26,173 nt of DNA from a virus: the IMG/VR virus record IMGVR_UViG_3300009100_000040, positions 1-26,173 of that record, one strand, 5' to 3'. The notes below the pieces were generated by a model. The model was not told the DNA's origin. It worked only from the letters and a program-made list of their open reading frames with translations, and did not search any database. Made by a program: the position numbers and the translations under genes. Of the stretch, positions 1 through 8,542 are shown in pieces. Numbering within the stretch: position 1 is the stretch's first letter; each line of letters begins with the position of its first letter.

Positions 1-689
1 GGTGTCGCGCGGTCAGCTGCGTGATCTGCAGCGTATGGGATCGGTGTATTGCTACGAGCTACTGCACTGTCGTCCGGTTCCGGCAGTGGCTCCGGCGTAC
101 AACCGGATTCAGGCACAGCATCTAAGGGAACTAGCGTTATTTCATGCGTGGCGGGAGGAGATTCGCTCGTGGCCTCTATATGAAGCGACTCACCCCCTCC
201 CTGCATGCGCTCCAGCTGCATGCTCAGATGCGTGATGCGACCGCTGGACTTCTGGTACTGCTCGTTCAGCGCCACCATCAGCTGGCCGATGTCGTCGTTG
301 CGCCCGTCAACCGGCTTGGCCTGCACCAGCTTGGATGCCGCCTTGAACTTGATGTCCATCATGTAGCTGTCCTGAATGAACGGCTGCGTTGCCAGTTCGT
401 GCAGCGCCTCCAACCCGTCGGCAGCATACACCGTGGTCAGGTGGCGGATGCGCCGGTCCAGCTGCTGTGAGGTGGCGCGCTCCACGTCGGGGTGCTCGGC
501 GACCGCCTTTTGCACGGCCATGAAATGCCCCTGTACTTCGGGGATCATCTGGATCGCATCGCGCACGTCGCGCACCTTCACGCGCAGCAGGCGCGCGGCC
601 ACGATCATGTCGCCGCGCGCGTCGGTCAGCGCGCGGCACACTTCGGGCACGTTGTAGTTGAGCAGTTCGCTTTCCATCGGCAGGTTCAT
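1..689 (-). CDS. Partial protein with helix-turn-helix-like N-terminus (possible small terminase or DNA-binding protein)
   Basis: The frame starts at an ATG that overlaps the stop of the giant virion gene (ATGA) and stays open for 229 codons to the window edge, so the C-terminus is missing. Residues about 16-46 (PEVCRALTDARGD, then AARLLRVKVRDVRDAI) follow the pattern of a Fis- or small-terminase-type helix-turn-helix, with an Ala-Ala-x-x-Leu-x-Val core. Residues about 50-165 look helical. The segment from about residue 175 is acidic, Pro/Ser-rich and probably disordered. The overlap suggests translational coupling to the gene upstream. Small terminase subunits often carry such a DNA-binding start, but this gene lies far from the large subunit, so a structural or regulatory DNA-binding role is equally possible. 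The coding call is firm. The function is an inference from the N-terminal pattern only. Confidence 0.8.
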   Translation of the reverse strand, partial: MNLPMESELLNYNVPEVCRALTDARGDMIVAARLLRVKVRDVRDAIQMIPEVQGHFMAVQKAVAEHPDVERATSQQLDRRIRHLTTVYAADGLEALHELATQPFIQDSYMMDIKFKAASKLVQAKPVDGRNDDIGQLMVALNEQYQKSSGRITHLSMQLERMQGGGESLHIEATSESPPATHEITLVPLDAVPESGCTPEPLPEPDDSAVARSNTPIPYAADHAADRAT

Positions 690-3600
690 TGCGTGATGGG
701 GATCGGATCGCGCTCAGGCTCCTTGTCCTCGCCCTTGCGCAGGTTCTCGATGGCGCGCTTGGTGGTCGGTCCCGGCGCGCGCGGCGGGCCCAGCATCGGC
801 GGGCGGATGCCCAGCTTGCGCGCCTCCTCGCGGATCGAGGCGGTGGCCGCATCGCGGTCCTCCTCGTCCATGTGCTTCCACTGCTGGCGAATCTTACCAG
901 CGCGCTTCTGCAGCACGTCGCGCTTCTGGAACACTTCAGTAGACCCGCGCTTGGCCTCGTAGTGCGGATCGACCACCCGCACCTGCGCGCCGATCAGATT
1001 CCCGGCGGTGACGAAGGGATGCTCGCCGATATTCTTGACCACGCCCGTGAGGTAGTCGGCCAGATAGTCGGCGTTTTGCTGGCGGTAGGCTTCGGCGGCG
1101 GCGTGCGCGGTATCGCCCAGCGGCGGCACGGTGCTCTCAACAATATTGGCGAGCGTGGCGGGCCTGTCGCCCATCGGCTGACCGCCGAAGTGCTCGCCCG
1201 AGAACTGCTGCTGCAGACCACGCACCATCGGATGCACCTTATGCGTGATCCACTCCGGGCGCTCGCCGCTCAGAATCTGCGCGGGCTGCTTGAGGAACAG
1301 CAGCATGTCCAGCGTGGTACGGAACGGCGCGCGCAGGTAGATGCCATTGCCTTCCTCGTCGCGGCCCGAGAACACGCGCGTGGGCGCAATCACATCGCCG
1401 ATCCCCTCCGAGCCCTTATTCTGCCAAGTGAAGTGCCCGCCCGTGTTGCCGTGCTTGTCCTCCTCGTCGTACAGCGCGGTGGCCGTGTAGTTCCACGCCT
1501 GCATCGAGGTCTGGAACATGATGTAGTCGCGCATCAGCGCGGCGGCGAAGTCGTCGCGGTTCTGGTGCACCAGCTTCATCGCCTGCTCCGGGGTGAAACC
1601 GCGCTGGCGCAGCGCCGCCTGCAAGGTCTTGTCGTGCGCAATGGAGCGCGTCAGCTGCCGCAGCACGGTGGAGGTATAGCCGCGCGAGAAGAAGGTGGAC
1701 CCCATGCCCTTCCACCAGCCGGGACGCATCTCGGCCTTGGCGAGATTGCCCGCCATCGTGTTCGACTTGCGGATCGCCATCAGGTGCGCGGCCTGCTCCG
1801 GCGCACCTTTCTTCATCAGGTCGGCCTTGGTCATGTCGTAGAACATCGCCTGCCAGAAGTTCACCGACTTCGCCATCCAGTTGTGCGAGCCGATCCAAGC
1901 CGCGTAGGTCTTCTCGCTCATGGGGTGCTTTCGCATCAGCTTTTCGACCGCGCCCATCTGCGCGCCGGTGGGCAGGTCGGTCTGCCGCACCGGGAACTGA
2001 CGGTAGCCATCGGCACGCATGCGCTGCATCTGTTCGCGGTTGCCCAGCATCTGCACCGCGCGCTGGTGCGAGTCGGGCGTCCACCACGGGTTGGATTTAA
2101 ATTCGAACGGCGCCATGCGGCTTGCCACCGTGAACATGTGGAACGCCGGGTTGAGCATGGTGGCGTTGACCGAGCCCTGCATGGTCTGCTCCAGCCCGCG
2201 CCAGAAGCCCAGCTGCTCCTCGAAAGCCATCGGGTCGCGCGCCTGCAGCATCTGCTTGACCTGCGGAAACGACTTCTCTGCGATCTGCAGGTAATTGCCG
2301 CCGGGCAGGCGCGTGGCCCACATCGGCAACTCGCGGAAGCTGGCCCCTTCCTGCTTCACGGTATCTCCGTGCGCGGCGCGGTTCAGGTTGACGGCCTCGC
2401 CGGTGCTGACCAGCTTGCGCTGCAGCTGCTCGCGCGCCAGCAGGCGGCGTATCTTCTCGTTCTCCACCGCCATCGCCTCCGGTGTCCTGGGCGGATCGCC
2501 CAAGTCCAGTTCCTCCTGCGACCAGCGTTGACTCAATCGCTGGCTCGCGATCTCGCGCAGGTGGATGTTCTCGTCCTCGATTGCGGAGAGGGTGCCAATG
2601 TCCTTGCGCTTCTGCTTGGCGCTGCCCGCGTTGGCTTTGTTGCGCTTGACCGCCGCCATGTCCTCCATGCCCGTCATGCGCGCCGACTCGACCAGATTGT
2701 CGTACTGCCACGCGATGCCGTGGCCGCGCCCCCCGGCTCCGGCCCCGATCTGCCCGGCATCGGTCATGCCGGTCAGCGACTGCACCGCTTCGCGCACGGC
2801 CTTGAGCATGCGCTTGGGGTTGAACCACGGATTGGCGCTCAAGCTCCCCGGCCCGCCGCCGTAATAGTCGTCACGCATGCGTGCGAAGCGCGCCTCCTCG
2901 TCTCCGCCCAGCGAGTAGTGCTTCTTGGTGCCGCCAATCTCCTCGTGCAGCGCCTCCTCCAACCAACTCTTGCCGTTGTCCTTGAGCCAGTTCTCCTCCG
3001 AGATGTAGTGATTCTCGTAGAGCCGCTGCAACATGGTGTCGATGTCCGCGCCGCCCTTGCGGAACACCGACAGGCCCGACTTGGTTTTGTAGCTGCCCTT
3101 GGTGTCGCCCACGATGTCGAGCATCTGATCGCGCGACAGCCCGCCCAGCTTGGAGATCGCGGTGGTGAGCGAGTCGGTGGTCAGGTCCAGCCCGCCGCGC
3201 GTCTCGGCCTTGAGCTTGGCGGGCGGGCGCGGGGGCAGGGGCAGCGCGGGCGCCTCGGCGGGCGCAGGCGCTTCTTCCGGTGCGGCAGCGGCCCCGCCGG
3301 GCGGCAGCGGCAAACCACCGGGCTCCGGTGCGGGCGGCGCAGGCGGTGCGCCCGGCTCCTCGTACACGCTGCGGTCGTAGGGCCGGGCCCGCACGTTGAT
3401 TTGCTCGCCCTCGTAGTCGCGCGCCGCCGCTTCGACTTGGGTGCGCACCTGATCGCGGTAGCGTTTGGCCGCGCGCTGCAACTCGGGGATCGTCATGTCC
3501 GCCAGATCAGCGTAGCCAGACTCTTCCGGCTCCAGGTTGCGCACCCGGTCCTGCAGCCGGTTGAACCACATGTCCTGCTTCTGGCCCTCGGTCGCGCTCT

Positions 3601-5254
3601 TGAACAGGTACTCCTCGATCTTGGTGCGGAAGGCGATGGTCTGCTTGTGCTGGTAGCCCCGGCCCTCCTCCGTGCCGCCGGTGCGGCGGCTGGTGTCCTC
3701 GACCACATGCACGCCAGCGGCCACATCGTCCGGGCTGGTCAGGTCGTAGCGCGCGGTGCTCCTGCCGGAGAAGTCTAGTTCGCCCTCGGGAATCGGCGGC
3801 TCGTAGGGCGGGCGCGGCAACTCCGGCCCCTTCGCCACGGTCTGCCCGGTGAAGTCCAGGCGGGCGCTGTGGCCGGGCGAGGGCGGGACGGGCGGCAGTT
3901 CGCCCTGCGGCGGGGGCGGCAAACCGCCCAAATCGGGCGCAGGTGCGATTGGCGTTTGCTCTGGTGCCAGAGCACCAACCTGTTGCACAGGAGGCGTTGG
4001 CAAGGCGGGCTCGCCGACTGCTATGGGCGGCTGATCGCCGACCTGCACGCTGCCCGGCACCTCGCGCTCGGTGGCGGGCGGACCCTTGAGGCGCGGCTTC
4101 TTGGACGGGGCAATGCGGTCGAACTCGAAACCGCCCACGTTCTGCGTGATGTCGGCGTTGGGGAACTCCGGCTTGCTGGGCTCCGGAAGACCGCCCAGCG
4201 CCGGTTCGGGACGGCGCTCCAGGGGCGCGATGTCGCGGCCCAGCGGGCTAAATTCCGGGCCCGTGACTTCGGGGTACTGGCCCAAGCTGGGCTCAGTGCG
4301 CGGCACACCGCCCGGTGGCGTCGGGGCGGGCGGCATGGGACCGGGCGGCGAGGGCGGGCGCGGGGCGGGCGGGCGGGACAGTCCTTGCCCTTGCCACGGC
4401 ACCTGCGGGGCTGCGCTCGGACGCAGCGGCGGGCCGCCCCTGGGCAAGCCACCATAGATCGCCAGCCACGCCCACGGATCGAGTGCGGTGCGCGCCACCA
4501 CCGCGGCGTTGGGATAGCCTGCATCGGCCAGCGCCTCGCCTGCCGCCATCGCCGGGCGCGAGGGATACTCCATGAGGTGCCCGAAGCGTTGGCTCTGCTG
4601 CTCTCCGCCGCGCGTGCGCGGGGCGTAGGTGAGCCCGCTTTGCACGCGGTTCACCACGTCGGCTGCGGACACGCCGGGCACCGGCAGCGCCGCCATGCCC
4701 GAGAGTCCGGCCACCGGCGCGGCCACCATGCCGCTGCCCAGCGCCAGCGCGTTCTCGGCGAACGGGGTGACGTAGCGTTCGTAGAAGTCTAGCCCCGCCG
4801 AAGGTCCAGGCAGATTGACCGGCTTGGGATTGCGGTACGGGGCGGGCACCGCCGGGCCGTGCGTCTTTTTAGCTTCGCCCAAGGCAATTCGCGCGCGTTC
4901 TTTAAGCAGAATCTCACGCGCCGCTGGATTCTTGTTGACGCGCAGTTCGCGGTCGATTGCCTGCAGGTTTGAAGACCTTGCCGCCTGTTCCTCCTGCCCC
5001 ACCTGAGTATCGAACTTGCGCTGCTCGGCCTCGTGCTCGGCGGGGCCCAGCTTGCGCAGCGGCGGAAGCTCGACCACGATCTTGCCCGCTGGCCCTGGAG
5101 GAGGGGAGGGCGCGGCGTAGTCCTGCCACGGTCCAGCCGGTGCGGCGGTCTGCCCGCCCTCCTTGATGGGACCGTAGTCCTGCCACGGTCCCCTCGGCCC
5201 CGCTGCTGGCTCGGCGGGTGCCGCACTCTCGTAGTCTTGCCACGGTCCCGCCAC
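686..5254 (-). CDS. Giant (1522-residue) putative internal/ejection virion protein with PWQDY repeats
   Basis: The start is a GTG three bases after the preceding stop. Residues 3-8, 22-27 and 41-46 are GPWQDY, exactly 19 residues apart. A Pro/Gly/Glu-rich, probably disordered stretch follows to about residue 680 and includes two LDF(T/S)G motifs. Around 690-760 is a segment of the type DSLTTAISKLGG...VFRKGGADIDTML...NHY, which resembles segments I know from large polyvalent phage proteins. The last 500 residues are helical, with long amphipathic stretches such as the one around NPAFHMFTVASRMAP (about residue 1040) and RGYTSTVLRQLTRS (about 1190). Giant multidomain proteins at the end of podovirus structural operons are usually packaged in the head and ejected with the DNA. 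I see no lysozyme or transglycosylase active site. Function is inferred from size, composition and position. Confidence 0.85.
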   Translation of the reverse strand: MAGPWQDYESAAPAEPAAGPRGPWQDYGPIKEGGQTAAPAGPWQDYAAPSPPPGPAGKIVVELPPLRKLGPAEHEAEQRKFDTQVGQEEQAARSSNLQAIDRELRVNKNPAAREILLKERARIALGEAKKTHGPAVPAPYRNPKPVNLPGPSAGLDFYERYVTPFAENALALGSGMVAAPVAGLSGMAALPVPGVSAADVVNRVQSGLTYAPRTRGGEQQSQRFGHLMEYPSRPAMAAGEALADAGYPNAAVVARTALDPWAWLAIYGGLPRGGPPLRPSAAPQVPWQGQGLSRPPAPRPPSPPGPMPPAPTPPGGVPRTEPSLGQYPEVTGPEFSPLGRDIAPLERRPEPALGGLPEPSKPEFPNADITQNVGGFEFDRIAPSKKPRLKGPPATEREVPGSVQVGDQPPIAVGEPALPTPPVQQVGALAPEQTPIAPAPDLGGLPPPPQGELPPVPPSPGHSARLDFTGQTVAKGPELPRPPYEPPIPEGELDFSGRSTARYDLTSPDDVAAGVHVVEDTSRRTGGTEEGRGYQHKQTIAFRTKIEEYLFKSATEGQKQDMWFNRLQDRVRNLEPEESGYADLADMTIPELQRAAKRYRDQVRTQVEAAARDYEGEQINVRARPYDRSVYEEPGAPPAPPAPEPGGLPLPPGGAAAAPEEAPAPAEAPALPLPPRPPAKLKAETRGGLDLTTDSLTTAISKLGGLSRDQMLDIVGDTKGSYKTKSGLSVFRKGGADIDTMLQRLYENHYISEENWLKDNGKSWLEEALHEEIGGTKKHYSLGGDEEARFARMRDDYYGGGPGSLSANPWFNPKRMLKAVREAVQSLTGMTDAGQIGAGAGGRGHGIAWQYDNLVESARMTGMEDMAAVKRNKANAGSAKQKRKDIGTLSAIEDENIHLREIASQRLSQRWSQEELDLGDPPRTPEAMAVENEKIRRLLAREQLQRKLVSTGEAVNLNRAAHGDTVKQEGASFRELPMWATRLPGGNYLQIAEKSFPQVKQMLQARDPMAFEEQLGFWRGLEQTMQGSVNATMLNPAFHMFTVASRMAPFEFKSNPWWTPDSHQRAVQMLGNREQMQRMRADGYRQFPVRQTDLPTGAQMGAVEKLMRKHPMSEKTYAAWIGSHNWMAKSVNFWQAMFYDMTKADLMKKGAPEQAAHLMAIRKSNTMAGNLAKAEMRPGWWKGMGSTFFSRGYTSTVLRQLTRSIAHDKTLQAALRQRGFTPEQAMKLVHQNRDDFAAALMRDYIMFQTSMQAWNYTATALYDEEDKHGNTGGHFTWQNKGSEGIGDVIAPTRVFSGRDEEGNGIYLRAPFRTTLDMLLFLKQPAQILSGERPEWITHKVHPMVRGLQQQFSGEHFGGQPMGDRPATLANIVESTVPPLGDTAHAAAEAYRQQNADYLADYLTGVVKNIGEHPFVTAGNLIGAQVRVVDPHYEAKRGSTEVFQKRDVLQKRAGKIRQQWKHMDEEDRDAATASIREEARKLGIRPPMLGPPRAPGPTTKRAIENLRKGEDKEPERDPIPITQ
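5117..5248 (-). repeat. Three in-gene repeats encoding GPWQDY, 57-bp period
   Basis: Three copies of a near-identical 18-bp coding unit (GPWQDY) begin at codons 3, 22 and 41 of the giant virion gene. The 19-codon spacing is exact, while the linkers between copies differ in sequence. The constant motif with changing linkers suggests a short linear binding motif rather than a recent slip duplication. Confidence 0.85.
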
Positions 5255-5257
5255 GGA

Positions 5258-6754
5258 TCAGTCCGCCTTTTCCCAGCTGCCCGGACTGCCGGGATCGCCG
5301 CCCTTGAAGCGGTAGCCTTTCTGGACGGTGCCAATCGGCGGTGCCGCAAGCTGCGTCGTACCAGCGGCTGGTTGATCGACCTCCTTGCCTTCCTTCGTCT
5401 CGCCGATACCCGAGATGCCGTTGAGCATTTCTTCCAGCGAGTCGATGCGCGCGCGCTGATCGCGCGCCGTTTCGAATGCCGCAGGCAGCGCCTTCGGATC
5501 GATCATCGGGTTGTTGATGATGTTCATCGTGGCACGCCAGTTCTGCATCTCCTGCTTGTACTTCTCCAGCGTGGAGCGGTACACGGCGTTGTTCATCAGC
5601 GTGCCGGTCCTGGCCTTGGTTTCGTATGCCTTGAGCTTGCCTCGGTCGATCTCGTCCTTGCGTTCCCACTTCTCTTTCAAGTCGGCGTAATGCTGGGCGC
5701 GCAGTTCGCGGTCGCGGTCACGGCCCTCCTGCACCCCAGCGGCGATGCGCTCGGCGGACTCGATACGGCGGTCGGCCATTCCCATCCGCATCTCGGCCTC
5801 GTAGGTGCGCAACCATGCGTTCTGCGCGGCCTGCGCTGCCGCCATCTCCTTCGCCATGATCGGATTGGCGCTCCTCACCATCTCAGGCAGATCGCGAGGA
5901 TCGACGCCTACGCGCTTGGCGGCGCGGATGAACTCCATCATGTCGGGGCTCTGCAGGAAACTCGGCATGCCCATCTGTGCGCCGGGCGCTCCTGCGCCAG
6001 CGGCGGGCTGCTCCATCGGCGGGGCGGGCAGGCCACCGGGCGCCTGCGACATGCCGCCCGCCAGCGGATCGCCGGGCGCGGCGGCACCACCGGGCACCAC
6101 CGAGGCGCCGTCGGGCACGGGCAGGCTGGGCGTTCCACGTGAAGCCTGCGGATCGTTGCGGTTCAGGATCACCTGCACCCCCGGCTCGCCCACGGCGCGC
6201 ACGGTCGGGTTGCCCGCTGGATCGAGCCCCACCGGGCGCTGCGCGTCGGGCCGCATCGGCACCTGCGTCTGGCCGGTGTCCAGCGCGCCGGAGCGAAGCG
6301 ACAGGAGCGGGGGCAGGCGCGAGGCCATGCCCTCGCCCAGCGCGTCGGCGCGCAGCGGACGGTAAAGCGGCTCCTGCATCCCCTGCGGCCCCGGCAGCGG
6401 CATCCCCTGCATCGCCTGTGGCGGAGGCAGCGGCACGCCCGGCGGCACGCCAGCCATCAAGGTCGGCGGGCGCGGCAACTGACTTACCTGCGGCGGCGGA
6501 TACATCCCCGCCGGTCCCGGCTGCGACATCGGCAGCGACTGCTGGCCGGGCATGGGCGGCTGCGGCAGCGGCACCTGTTGCGGGGCTTGGTGCGCTAGTT
6601 CGTACCACGTCTGCCCTAGCAGCGGCTCGGCGGCGAGCCTGCGGCGCTCGGCCTCCACCGCCATCTGCGCGCCCAGCGCCTGTTGCGCGTGCAGCCGGTT
6701 GATCGGCATCTGCTGGAAGGCATCGACAAACCCCTGCGCGCCATAGAACGGCAT
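5258..6754 (-). CDS. Pro/Gln-rich putative internal virion protein, 498 residues
   Basis: I chose the ATG at 6754 (MPFYGAQGF) because an AAGGAG box sits just upstream and the frame before it reads like shadow sequence. Residues about 1-60 are helical and Ala/Gln-rich. About 60-280 is very rich in Pro, Gly, Gln and Met and probably disordered. About 285-450 forms charged helices with coiled-coil character (for example YADLKEKWERKDEIDRGKL). The C-terminus, GTVQKGYRFKGGDPGSPGSW, matches a short ending of the form GYRFKGGxPxxxxxW that I recognise from many phage proteins; its function is unknown to me. The gene lies 10 bp after the Gln-rich gene and 3 bp before the giant gene, so the three probably form one set of ejection proteins. 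That role rests on position and composition. Confidence 0.85.
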   Translation of the reverse strand: MPFYGAQGFVDAFQQMPINRLHAQQALGAQMAVEAERRRLAAEPLLGQTWYELAHQAPQQVPLPQPPMPGQQSLPMSQPGPAGMYPPPQVSQLPRPPTLMAGVPPGVPLPPPQAMQGMPLPGPQGMQEPLYRPLRADALGEGMASRLPPLLSLRSGALDTGQTQVPMRPDAQRPVGLDPAGNPTVRAVGEPGVQVILNRNDPQASRGTPSLPVPDGASVVPGGAAAPGDPLAGGMSQAPGGLPAPPMEQPAAGAGAPGAQMGMPSFLQSPDMMEFIRAAKRVGVDPRDLPEMVRSANPIMAKEMAAAQAAQNAWLRTYEAEMRMGMADRRIESAERIAAGVQEGRDRDRELRAQHYADLKEKWERKDEIDRGKLKAYETKARTGTLMNNAVYRSTLEKYKQEMQNWRATMNIINNPMIDPKALPAAFETARDQRARIDSLEEMLNGISGIGETKEGKEVDQPAAGTTQLAAPPIGTVQKGYRFKGGDPGSPGSWEKAD

Positions 6755-6764
6755 CGTTGTCTCC

Positions 6765-7862
6765 TTAGTAGCCGAAGGCCGCCGACCACTGCGAGGGCGT
6801 GGCCGTGTTGAAGGCGTTGGCAAGGTTCGACCCGCTGCTGCTGCCGCCACCGCCCCCGAATGCCTGCCCGAAACTGCCGTTGTTCCAGGCGTCGTTGATC
6901 GCGCCGATGCCCTGGAACGCCGCATTCATGCCAGAGGATTGCTGCTGCGCGTTGAAGGCGCGGTCGGTGTTGAACTGCTGGTTGGCGCTGTTCAGCGCGC
7001 CTTGGCCTTGGTACAGGTAAGGAATCTGCAGCTGTTGGAAGGCCGAGAGCGGGGCAAGCTGGTAGTTCTGGATGTTCTGGCCGTATTGGCCCAGCTGCCC
7101 CTGCTGGTAGGCCAGCTGGTTCTGGCGTGCCTGCAGCGGAGCCATCGCCCCCTGCTGCAGCATCTGCGGGGCCATTTGGTAGAGCATCATTGCGGTCGTA
7201 AAATCCTGCCCGCCCATCTGGTTCGCCGCGATCCCGCCCTGCAGGCCCATCCCCATCCGCTGCAGCAGGTTGTTCTCCCAATCGATGTCGAAGTTCGACA
7301 GCGCCTGCGACTCAAGCCCGGCGGCATAGGGCGAGGTGCCAAGCCCCCGCGCCGTGCTGGCTGCACGCGATTGCTGCTGCGTCTGCTGCGCGAGCCGCTT
7401 GCGCAAGAGGTCTTGCGGATCGAACCCCGCGTCCATCATGCGCTGCCCGTACTGCCAGATGGTATCGCCCAAGCCTGCGAAGCGGTCGCCGTACTGCGTG
7501 TACAGCGGCGCGAGCCCGCTATACATGTCGCCCGCCTGCTGGTTCGCGTGCATGTACGGTTGCCAGTTGAGGCCCATGCCTTGATCGTAGAGGCTGCGCG
7601 CCTGCCCCCCGGAGAAGGCGGCCAGCGCGTTGGTGTAGTCCCTGTTCTTGGCATTGGCCTGCCGCCAAGCATTGTCTTGCTCCAGCAGGTGCCACTTGTT
7701 CAATGCGCCGGTGTCGCTGCCCCCGCCCTCATCATCGCTGCCGAACGCATCCATGATCCCGCCGACCGCGCTCACCGCGCCCAGCGCGAGGCCCACCCAA
7801 TGCGGCTGCAGGAAACCGTGCAGCCAGCACACCAGCCGCACCAGCGGATTAATCGAGTCCAT
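6765..7862 (-). CDS. Gln/Gly-rich putative ejection or tail-associated virion protein, 365 residues
   Basis: The ATG at 7862 overlaps the end of the cupin gene by 14 bp. Residues about 5-40 are hydrophobic (LVRLVCWLHGFLQPHWVG, then LALGAVSAVGGIMDAF) and could insert in or contact a membrane. The rest is rich in Gln, Ala, Asn, Gly and Tyr, with helical blocks such as LLRKRLAQQTQQQSRAAST, and ends in a Gly/Ser stretch (GGGGSSSGS) before a short aromatic tail. Gln-rich proteins of this size with a hydrophobic start are common in the ejection sets of short-tailed phages, as with P22 gp7, gp16 and gp20, although I see no direct sequence match to those. Its position at the head of the three-gene ejection-like block supports the guess. 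Confidence 0.8.
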   Translation of the reverse strand: MDSINPLVRLVCWLHGFLQPHWVGLALGAVSAVGGIMDAFGSDDEGGGSDTGALNKWHLLEQDNAWRQANAKNRDYTNALAAFSGGQARSLYDQGMGLNWQPYMHANQQAGDMYSGLAPLYTQYGDRFAGLGDTIWQYGQRMMDAGFDPQDLLRKRLAQQTQQQSRAASTARGLGTSPYAAGLESQALSNFDIDWENNLLQRMGMGLQGGIAANQMGGQDFTTAMMLYQMAPQMLQQGAMAPLQARQNQLAYQQGQLGQYGQNIQNYQLAPLSAFQQLQIPYLYQGQGALNSANQQFNTDRAFNAQQQSSGMNAAFQGIGAINDAWNNGSFGQAFGGGGGSSSGSNLANAFNTATPSQWSAAFGY

Positions 7863-8244
7863 GCGTCTTGACCTCCTCGTCCCAATGATCGCCGTTCCAG
7901 ATACACATCAGCTTGCCGCCCGGCGACAGGCACATGATGCGGTGATAGCGCCCGGCCTCGATGGTCAGGCTCTGCGGCTGGCCGGGCCCGCCGACATCGA
8001 CGTAGGGCGCGGCGAACGGTATGCCGTCAGCATCGCCCAGGAAAACCCGGAAACGTCCCAGGAACACGCTCACATGCGAGTACGCGTGCTTGTGCATCTC
8101 GCGCACCGAGGGGCGCTGCGTCAGGAACGTGTTGACCTTGACGAACACGTTGTCGGCCTCGCGAAACTCGATGTCGGGCTCGCGCTCGCCGGGGCGCTCC
8201 GGCTCAACGGCCAGTGTGCCCGTTCGGTGGAACAACGACTGCAT
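7849..8244 (-). CDS. Small cupin-domain protein
   Basis: The start is ATG 8244 (MQSLFHRTG), with a GAGG box upstream; it overlaps the previous gene by 41 bp. The 131-residue product has a cupin signature. Motif 1 is EMHKHAYSHVSVFLGRFRVF (about residues 49-68), giving the His-x-His and following His of a metal site. Motif 2 is LTIEAGRYHRIMC (about 93-105), with a further His. The usual motif-1 Glu is not obvious. A single cupin barrel of this length normally binds a metal or a small ligand. Inside a phage tail operon it may be a small virion beta-barrel that binds a metal or a surface sugar rather than an enzyme. The fold call is moderately strong; the substrate and role are unknown. Confidence 0.8.
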   Translation of the reverse strand: MQSLFHRTGTLAVEPERPGEREPDIEFREADNVFVKVNTFLTQRPSVREMHKHAYSHVSVFLGRFRVFLGDADGIPFAAPYVDVGGPGQPQSLTIEAGRYHRIMCLSPGGKLMCIWNGDHWDEEVKTHGLD

Positions 8245-8542
8245 CAATCTGCCTCATGTTGTCTATCGAACGCTCGCGCTCGTGCTGCAGGTAGCTTTGC
8301 ATTGCCGTGGCCTGCTGGTGCAGCGCGCCCGACAACTGCTGCGTCTGGCCCTGCTGCTGGCGCAACAACTGGATCATCTCCACCAGCAGGTGCGTCTGCT
8401 GCGTCATGCCGCAGGCTTCGTGCTCCTCGCTTTGTCCGGTGATCTGGTTGGTCGTGACGAACTTCATCCAGGCGTGGCACTTCTCGCCCACGCACTCGCG
8501 CGAGACGAACGGACAGACGTTTTTCTTGGCGAACACGCTCAC
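8204..8542 (-). CDS. Four-cysteine N-terminal domain plus coiled coil, unknown function
   Basis: Three GTG codons cluster at the start. I chose 8542 because it forms a GTGA overlap with the stop of the tail-collar gene; 8545 is also possible. The first 45 residues carry four Cys in the pattern VCPF-x4-C-x4-C-x-AW, then a fourth Cys about 20 residues on (EACGM). Similar small Cys clusters occur in phage and bacterial proteins and probably bind zinc or another metal. Residues about 48-100 are Gln/Leu-rich and likely coiled coil (LLVEMIQLLRQQQGQTQQL). Placed between a tail fibre and a cupin, it may be a small tail or adsorption accessory protein. No function is established. Confidence 0.75.
   Translation of the reverse strand: MSVFAKKNVCPFVSRECVGEKCHAWMKFVTTNQITGQSEEHEACGMTQQTHLLVEMIQLLRQQQGQTQQLSGALHQQATAMQSYLQHERERSIDNMRQIDAVVVPPNGHTGR

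Noticed and set aside
307-852. 181-residue minus-strand frame across the end of the giant gene.
   Set aside because: It is Arg/Ala-rich shadow sequence. The frame starting at 689 reads as a normal protein and overlaps the giant gene's stop in the usual ATGA way.
689-3778. Very long open frame on the plus strand opposite the giant virion gene.
   Set aside because: It is a shadow of GC-rich codon bias on the minus strand. The product is Arg/His/Leu-rich without domains, and the minus-strand frame has clear phage features and coupled neighbours.
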